A stretch of 39,003 nt of DNA, from assembly GCA_004283055.1 (NCBI GenBank), contig SHLP01000021.1:1-39003 (forward strand), in the 5' to 3' direction. This DNA is from Deltaproteobacteria bacterium (lineage in GTDB: Bacteria; Myxococcota_A; Polyangia; Polyangiales; Houyiibacteriaceae). The position numbers and the translations under genes were made by a program. The notes beneath the pieces are model-generated. The model was given only the letters and a program-made list of their open reading frames with translations, did no database searches and was not told the origin of the DNA. Of this stretch, positions 34,201 through 39,003 are shown piece by piece. Each line of letters starts with the position of its first letter. Position 1 is the stretch's first letter.

Positions 34201-34812
34201 GTGCCGCGCCATCGCAGCCACATCGTCCTCACCGTCTGGCCCTTGGCCGTGCTCTTCATCGTGGAGCTGGCCCGGCTTTGGCCTGCGCTTCGAGGCGCAA
34301 GCTCGTTTGCACAAGCGTCGCCCGCGAGCTGGCTTTCGCTCCTCGTATGGACCGCGCTGATCCTGGTTTCCCTCGGCGCCTATGCACGCGGCTGGAGCGT
34401 ACTCGTACCCGCGCCTGGAGACAGCAGCGATCCGTATCGCTCGGATGGCTGCCGGCGTCTGCAGAAGCGGGCCGGAGGGCTGGCCTGGGCGCTCGTGGTC
34501 TCGCAGCTCGTGCTGCACTGGGTCATGACCGTTCGCGTGGGGCCGGTCGCGATCAGTCAGTACGAGCTGCTGCGTGGGTTTCTGTCCCGCCCAGCCGTCA
34601 TGGTTTTCTATGTGCTTGGGATCGGCGCGCTCGGGCTCTTCCTGTCGCAGGGATTTGCGGCTTCGTTTCGTGCATGGGGCCTCGGACGGGGAGCAAAAAA
34701 TTCACGCTGGCTCGAAATCGCCGGTACCTTGACTTCCGCAATGATGGTGCTGATTGCGATCAACGTCCTGAGTCATTTCGTCACCGGGCGCGCATACTGG
34801 ATGGGCCCGTGA
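34201..34812 (+). CDS. Membrane protein resembling succinate dehydrogenase cytochrome b (SdhC-like)
   Basis: 203 residues from a GTG start, with about five hydrophobic helices (7-28, 41-60, 92-110, 130-150, 170-192). The helix order and phrases such as QLVLHWVMTVRVGP, RPAVMVFYVLGIGALGLFLSQGF and a final tail resemble the b558-type SdhC/FrdC anchor. However, the second haem-ligand His (usually AHG in that stretch) is SQG here, and no flavoprotein or iron-sulfur subunit is nearby. I treat it as a distant relative without a proven redox role. Its stop overlaps the next gene by GTGA. Confidence 0.5.
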   Translation: MPRHRSHIVLTVWPLAVLFIVELARLWPALRGASSFAQASPASWLSLLVWTALILVSLGAYARGWSVLVPAPGDSSDPYRSDGCRRLQKRAGGLAWALVVSQLVLHWVMTVRVGPVAISQYELLRGFLSRPAVMVFYVLGIGALGLFLSQGFAASFRAWGLGRGAKNSRWLEIAGTLTSAMMVLIAINVLSHFVTGRAYWMGP

Positions 34813-35744
34813 GCGTCGCGCGAATCTATGCCATTGCGCTGAACACGTATCGCGAGGCCGTTCGCGACCGGATCTTGTTTGGCGTTCTCGCCCTTGCCGC
34901 AGGCGTCCTCGCGCTCACCTTGGCGTTGGGGGAGCTTTCGCTCGATCAGCAGATGCGCGTCGTCACCGATCTCGGGCTTGCGTCGATCTCGTTGTTTTCG
35001 GTGGTCGTTGCGATTTTCCTCGGCTCTTCGCTTCTCTACAAAGAGATCGATCGGAAGACGCTGTACGTGATTCTGCCAAAGCCTATCGCGCGGTTCGAAT
35101 TCCTGCTCGGCAAGTACTTCGGCATCGTCGCGACCTGTGCAGTGTTCATTGCAATCATGGGTGCCCTTCAGCTCTTGGTCACAGCCATTCAGGCGGAGGC
35201 GTCGACCGTGCTCGTCATCGCCGTCCCCGCAGGCCTGCTGATCGGTCTCGGCATCGCTTCTGCGCTGGTCAAAGATCGGACCTTAGTCGTGCCGATTTGG
35301 TCGCTGGTTGCGCTCGGCGCATCGGCCTGGATTTGCTCGACTGTGAACGTCGAGCTCTTCCAGCTGCTCGCTTCGTTGCTTCTGAGCCTAGGGGAGGTGC
35401 TGATCTTGACGGCGGTTGCGCTCTTGTTTTCGTCTTTCTCGACTCCGTTTCTCACCGGCGCGTTCACCTTCGGCGTATGGCTCGTTGGTCGGGCAGCTCA
35501 CGACATGGTGGCGATGGAGACTCGGGTTCTCAGTCCCGCCATGAAGTCCCTGCTTCGTTGGCTGGCCGAGTTCTTACCCAACTTCAATCTCTTCGTCCCT
35601 GGTCGAAACGCTCTCGTGACGAATAGCGCTGCGTACGGTGAACCGTTGACCTACCTGGCGACGTCGATGGGGTACGCTGTCTTGTATGCTGGCGCCGTGC
35701 TCCTCGTCGCGGCTCTGATCTTCCGCCGCAGAGACTTCTTGTGA
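34809..35744 (+). CDS. ABC-2-type transporter permease without adjacent ATPase
   Basis: 311 residues from a GTG overlapping the previous stop. There are six or more membrane helices. The first segment reads YAIALNTYREAVRDRILFGVL, then SSLLYKEIDRKTLYVILPKPIARFEFLLGKY, the familiar pattern of NosY/ABC-2 permeases. A typical C-terminal end (VLLVAALIFRRRDFL) follows. Such permeases need a nucleotide-binding subunit; none is in the window, so it either pairs with one encoded elsewhere or has another job. It is the middle gene of three overlapping ones. Confidence 0.8.
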   Translation: MSVARIYAIALNTYREAVRDRILFGVLALAAGVLALTLALGELSLDQQMRVVTDLGLASISLFSVVVAIFLGSSLLYKEIDRKTLYVILPKPIARFEFLLGKYFGIVATCAVFIAIMGALQLLVTAIQAEASTVLVIAVPAGLLIGLGIASALVKDRTLVVPIWSLVALGASAWICSTVNVELFQLLASLLLSLGEVLILTAVALLFSSFSTPFLTGAFTFGVWLVGRAAHDMVAMETRVLSPAMKSLLRWLAEFLPNFNLFVPGRNALVTNSAAYGEPLTYLATSMGYAVLYAGAVLLVAALIFRRRDFL

Positions 35745-36394
35745 GCAGTACTTGGATGCGCTCCGGCATCGTGGCTGGAATCGCGATCATCGCTTTGCTC
35801 GCTCTGCTCCTGGGTCGGGTCGCATTCGAGTCGCGCAGGGAGCTCGCAGCAGGGAACGCGTACCGGCGGGACGATCTCCCAGCGCGCGCGATCGAGCACT
35901 ACCGCCGCTCCATTCGATGGTCCCTTCCGCTGAGCCCCTACCGCGGCGAGGCGACCTCTGCGCTGACGTCCCTCGCCGAGGAGCTCGAGGCCGAGGGAGA
36001 TACCGGCCTGGCTCTATCGGCCTGGAGGTCACTCTCGGGCGGCATCGCGGCTACGCGCACACTCTATTCGGGCCCAGACCCTGGGCGCGAGCACGCAAAT
36101 GACCAGATCGCGCGTCTGCTTGCCGAGGATCGAAGCGCTGCCGTCGATGCTCGTCTGAGCGACGAGCAGCTGGCCTCCGACCATCGTCGCCTTCTCAGCG
36201 CTCAGGAATCTCCTGACCCGTTTTGGGGGCTGATGCTCTTGTTGGGCATGGCCGCCTGGGTCGGGGCCCTGGTCGTCTTGGCGCGCCGCGGTTTCGACTC
36301 GGCCGGACGTTTGGATTGGCCTCGCGCGCGGGGCCCGGTCTGGGGTGCGATGCTCGGCTTTGTCTCGTTTGCCGTGGGACTGCTCTTCGCCTGA
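35741..36394 (+). CDS. Membrane protein with extramembrane TPR-like domain
   Basis: 217 residues from a GTG overlapping the permease stop (GTGA). One membrane helix (about 8-26) is followed by a soluble helical part (27-160) that includes a TPR-like stretch (ELAAGNAYRRDDLPARAIEHY). Two further helices follow (about 165-185 and 200-217). The soluble part probably faces the periplasm. I do not recognise the family. Coupling to the permease suggests one complex with the two upstream proteins. Confidence 0.65.
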   Translation: MSSTWMRSGIVAGIAIIALLALLLGRVAFESRRELAAGNAYRRDDLPARAIEHYRRSIRWSLPLSPYRGEATSALTSLAEELEAEGDTGLALSAWRSLSGGIAATRTLYSGPDPGREHANDQIARLLAEDRSAAVDARLSDEQLASDHRRLLSAQESPDPFWGLMLLLGMAAWVGALVVLARRGFDSAGRLDWPRARGPVWGAMLGFVSFAVGLLFA

Positions 36395-36433
36395 AGTTGC
36401 CCGAACTTGGGCCTCGGGGTAACAGGGGGCGTC

Positions 36434-37699
36434 GTGGATAGCATTCGAATCGTTGGGGGAAATAGGCTAGTCGGCTCGGTGCCGATCAGCGGTGCGAAGA
36501 ACGCCGCGCTTCCAATCATGACCGCAGCCCTCCTAGCCGACGGCGAACACGTCTTTCGCAATGTCCCTAATCTGCGTGACGTGCATACGATGACGCGCCT
36601 TCTACAGCGGCTCGGTGCGCGGGCGGAATACGAGGATGGCCAGGTACACGTCAGCCTTTCTGGAGCGATCGAGCCCACAGCCCCGTACGACCTCGTCAAG
36701 CAGATGCGCGCCTCGGTTCTCGTTCTGGGTCCACTCGTGGCCCGCTGCGGGCGCGCAGTAGTCTCGATGCCGGGCGGCTGCGCAATCGGTGCGCGGCCCA
36801 TCGACCAGCATCTCAAGGGGCTTTCCGCGATGGGCGCAGCGGTCGAGCTGCATCATGGCTACGTCGAAGTGAACGTTCCCGGCGGCCGGCTCAAGGGCGC
36901 CGATATCAGCTTGGACTTCCCGACACACACAGGGACGGAGAACCTCATGTGCGCAGCGGTGCTCGCGAAGGGGCGCACCACGCTCAGCAACTGCGCCCGC
37001 GAGCCGGAGGTCGAAGAGCTGGCCCGCGTCTTGAACAAGATGGGCGGGCGTATCGAAGGCGCAGGGACGTCGGTCATCTCGATCGAGGGCGTCGAATCGC
37101 TTCACCCGATCGACCACGCGATCATTTCCGATCGCATCGAAGCGGGCACCTTCATGGTCGCCGCCGCTGCGACCAACGGTGACCTACTTCTGCGAGGCGT
37201 GGGCTTCGAGCCCCTCGAAGCGGTGATTGCGAAGCTTCGGGAGGCCGGCGCTGCGGTGGAGCGCGAAGGAGACGGAATCCGGGTCGTGGGCTCTCGTCCG
37301 ATCCGACCGACCGACGTCATCACACAGCCGCACCCGGGGTTCCCGACCGATATGCAGGCGCAGCTGATGATGTTGATGTGTCTCGCCGAGGGTACGAGCC
37401 GAATCACCGAAACGGTATTCGAGAATCGCTTCATGCATGTCTCGGAGCTCAACCGAATGGGCGCCAAAATCCATGTGAACGGACGTACCGCCACGGTGCA
37501 CGGTGTGGATCAGCTCGAGGGGGCCGAGGTGATGGCCACGGACCTTCGCGCAAGCGCGTCGCTGGTCGTGGCGGGCCTGGTCGCCGAGGGCACGACCTAC
37601 GTCCGGCGGGTCTATCACCTCGATCGAGGCTATGAGCACATCGAAGAGAAGTTGGCTCCACTTGGGGCCCAGATCGAGCGGGTGCGCGGAGATGCCTAG
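36434..37699 (+). CDS. murA: UDP-N-acetylglucosamine 1-carboxyvinyltransferase
   Basis: 421 residues. This is the first committed step of peptidoglycan synthesis, moving enolpyruvate from PEP to UDP-GlcNAc; it is the fosfomycin target. The active-site cysteine is present (Cys116 in [12 protein letters not shown]), as are the N-terminal [12 protein letters not shown] with Lys22 and the DM-x-AQ stretch [10 protein letters not shown]. The start is the GTG at 36434 behind AGGGGG, giving MDSIRIVGG; an earlier in-frame GTG-like opening adds residues without homology. It overlaps hisG by 8 nt. Because Cys rather than Asp is present, fosfomycin sensitivity of the enzyme is expected. Confidence 0.96.
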   Translation: MDSIRIVGGNRLVGSVPISGAKNAALPIMTAALLADGEHVFRNVPNLRDVHTMTRLLQRLGARAEYEDGQVHVSLSGAIEPTAPYDLVKQMRASVLVLGPLVARCGRAVVSMPGGCAIGARPIDQHLKGLSAMGAAVELHHGYVEVNVPGGRLKGADISLDFPTHTGTENLMCAAVLAKGRTTLSNCAREPEVEELARVLNKMGGRIEGAGTSVISIEGVESLHPIDHAIISDRIEAGTFMVAAAATNGDLLLRGVGFEPLEAVIAKLREAGAAVEREGDGIRVVGSRPIRPTDVITQPHPGFPTDMQAQLMMLMCLAEGTSRITETVFENRFMHVSELNRMGAKIHVNGRTATVHGVDQLEGAEVMATDLRASASLVVAGLVAEGTTYVRRVYHLDRGYEHIEEKLAPLGAQIERVRGDA

Positions 37700-38330
37700 A
37701 CGCAACAAGAACACCATCGTCATCGCCGTTCCCAAGGGGCGGGTTCTCGAACAGCTCGGCGCCAGGCTCGAGCGAGCCGGGATTCCAACCGACGCCTTGA
37801 CCGCGAAAAGCCGGAAGCTCGTTCGGGAAGACAAGAAAACTGGACTGAGCTACCTCTTGCTCAAACCCGACGATGTGCCGACCTACGTCGAGTATGGCGC
37901 GGCCGACTTGGGTATCGTGGGGCGCGACGTGCTCATGGAACGGAACTACGACGTTTTCGCGCCGGTCGACCTGGACATCGGCAAGTGCCAAATGATGGTC
38001 TGCGGCCGTCCAAAAGAGCCCATCGCCGGCAAACGAGAGCGACCTCTGCGCGTCGCCACCAAGTTCCCGCACGTCGCCGAGCAATACTTCCGAGCCAAAG
38101 GCACGCCCGTAGAGCTGATCTTCTGCCAGGGCTCCGTCGAGCTCGGCCCCCTGACCGGGCTTGCGGACGTCATCGTCGACCTGGTCGAGACCGGCGAAAC
38201 GCTTCGACAGAACGGGCTCGTCCCACTCGAGAAGATCGCCGACATCAGCTCCGTCGTGATCGCCAACCGCGCTGCCCTGAAGCTTCGGCGGAGCAAGATC
38301 CAACCCATTCTCGACGCCCTTCGCGGCTAG
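37692..38330 (+). CDS. hisG: ATP phosphoribosyltransferase, short form
   Basis: The first enzyme of histidine biosynthesis, joining ATP and PRPP, 212 residues. Start [13 protein letters not shown]; substrate-site segment [20 protein letters not shown]-loop-like [20 protein letters not shown]. It lacks the C-terminal allosteric domain of long HisG, so it should need the regulatory partner HisZ; no hisZ is in the window. The ATG at 37692 lies inside the end of murA. A murA-hisG pairing is known from many bacteria without a clear functional reason. Confidence 0.95.
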   Translation: MPRRNKNTIVIAVPKGRVLEQLGARLERAGIPTDALTAKSRKLVREDKKTGLSYLLLKPDDVPTYVEYGAADLGIVGRDVLMERNYDVFAPVDLDIGKCQMMVCGRPKEPIAGKRERPLRVATKFPHVAEQYFRAKGTPVELIFCQGSVELGPLTGLADVIVDLVETGETLRQNGLVPLEKIADISSVVIANRAALKLRRSKIQPILDALRG

Positions 38331-38338
38331 GTCGACCG

Positions 38339-38911
38339 ATGCCCCGCCTCCGTACCGCAACCGACCCTTCCTGGATCGACGTCGTGCTAAGCGATTTCGA
38401 TGCGTTCTTAGTCGACCACGCGGCCTGCGAGCGAAAGGCCTCCGCGACGGCGCTGAAGCTGGTTGCGCACTACTCGGATCGTACCCTGCTCGTGCGCGAG
38501 CTCATTCCGTTCGCACAGGAAGAGCTGGAGCACTACGCGCAGGTGATGACCATCATTCTCGATCGCGGTCTCTCGACACGAGCCGATGAAAAGGACCCGT
38601 ACGTTGGCGCGCTCATGGGTTTGATCCGGCGTGGTCCGGACCGGTTTTTCCTCGATCGCTTGCTCGTTCTCGGAATCATCGAAGCGCGCGGCTGCGAGCG
38701 TTTCGGCATGATTGCCGAGGCTCTCAAACCGGGGCCGCTGAAGGGCTTCTACTCGGACATCACCCGTTCGGAGGCGAGACACCACGGCTTGTTCGTCCGG
38801 CTAGCGCGCGAGTACTTTCCCGCAGAGCACGTGCAGGCTCGGCTGGACGAGTTACTCGACGCAGAGGCGGGGATCATCGACCGTCTGCCTTTGCGCGCCG
38901 CTGTTCACTGA
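38339..38911 (+). CDS. miaE: tRNA 2-methylthio-N6-isopentenyladenosine(37) hydroxylase
   Basis: 190 residues, a ferritin-like diiron monooxygenase that hydroxylates the isopentenyl group of ms2i6A37 in tRNA, using O2. The metal ligands can be placed in four helices: Glu31 (ACERKASATALKLVAHY), Glu62 and His65 (AQEELEHYAQV), Glu115 (IIEARGCERF), and Glu146 and His149 (RSEARHHGLF). The length fits. The start is the ATG at 38339; the upstream open frame is antiphase with hisG. It implies that miaA and miaB exist elsewhere and that the organism lives with oxygen. Confidence 0.93.
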   Translation: MPRLRTATDPSWIDVVLSDFDAFLVDHAACERKASATALKLVAHYSDRTLLVRELIPFAQEELEHYAQVMTIILDRGLSTRADEKDPYVGALMGLIRRGPDRFFLDRLLVLGIIEARGCERFGMIAEALKPGPLKGFYSDITRSEARHHGLFVRLAREYFPAEHVQARLDELLDAEAGIIDRLPLRAAVH

Positions 38912-39003
38912 GCGCGTGGTTGATCGTGCCGTCCGTTTGGCGTTGCCGCGCGTTTGGCTGCACCGCTTGCCGTTGGGGGAGGTGGGTGTGGGTGTCGCTA
39001 TTC
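38912..39003. other. Window end, nothing recognised
   Basis: 92 bp after miaE up to the end of the window. I see no start with a ribosome binding site, no hairpin with T-run and no tRNA. Confidence 0.5.

Noticed and set aside
37449..38360. 303-codon frame antisense to murA and hisG
   Set aside because: Both sense genes are certain.

Overview
The window is 39 kb of gene-dense, GC-rich bacterial chromosome. It carries about 45 protein genes and one decayed gene. I see no rRNA, tRNA, CRISPR array, insertion sequence, phage gene or plasmid function. The gene set suggests a myxobacterium-like member of the Myxococcota (former Deltaproteobacteria): a bactofilin, an MshEN-HEAT fusion, a membrane-embedded NtrC-like protein, PEGA/TPR envelope proteins and a Cys-rich lipoprotein with a Gly-rich tail. 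This placement is inference from gene content; no rRNA is present to test it.

Layout. 1-304: non-coding edge holding an imperfect inverted repeat. 305-2591: rhomboid protease and GNAT acetyltransferase (minus), then RNase III (plus). 2588-10889: F1Fo ATP synthase genes split into two divergent units, atpD-atpC (minus) and b/b'-b-delta-alpha-gamma (plus), separated by a bactofilin, a beta-barrel-like protein and a broken SRPBCC gene; subunits a and c are absent. 10919-15610: polytopic membrane protein, small coiled-coil protein, sucrase/ferredoxin-like protein, small membrane protein, prmA and rsmE. 15620-21822: the most unusual block, with an MshEN-linker-HEAT protein, a ten-helix membrane protein ending in an ATPase-dead NtrC-like domain plus Fis helix-turn-helix, a HAD hydrolase and a second HEAT protein paralogous to the first. 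21903-27256: quinone oxidoreductase, CbiX, a probable deglycation pair (fructosamine kinase and low-Mr phosphatase), a PIN-like protein, two hot-dog thioesterases and an RlmN/Cfr-family radical SAM enzyme. 27257-29562: der and era. 29650-32484: knottin-like lipoprotein, PEGA/TPR protein, exported tandem-SRPBCC protein and a 49-aa membrane peptide. 32567-34162: transaldolase and NAD kinase. 34201-38911: three coupled membrane proteins of unknown function, then murA, hisG (short form) and miaE.

Architecture. All six convergent gene pairs end within 16 bp of each other or overlap, leaving no room for intrinsic terminators between them. Many same-strand neighbours overlap by 1-8 nt. Several transcription-unit heads have a sigma70-like promoter whose -10 box lies only 6-10 nt before the start codon, which predicts leaderless mRNAs.

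Limits: everything here is read by eye. Domain names rest on recalled family motifs and promoters on hexamer matches; neither was tested by alignment or experiment.
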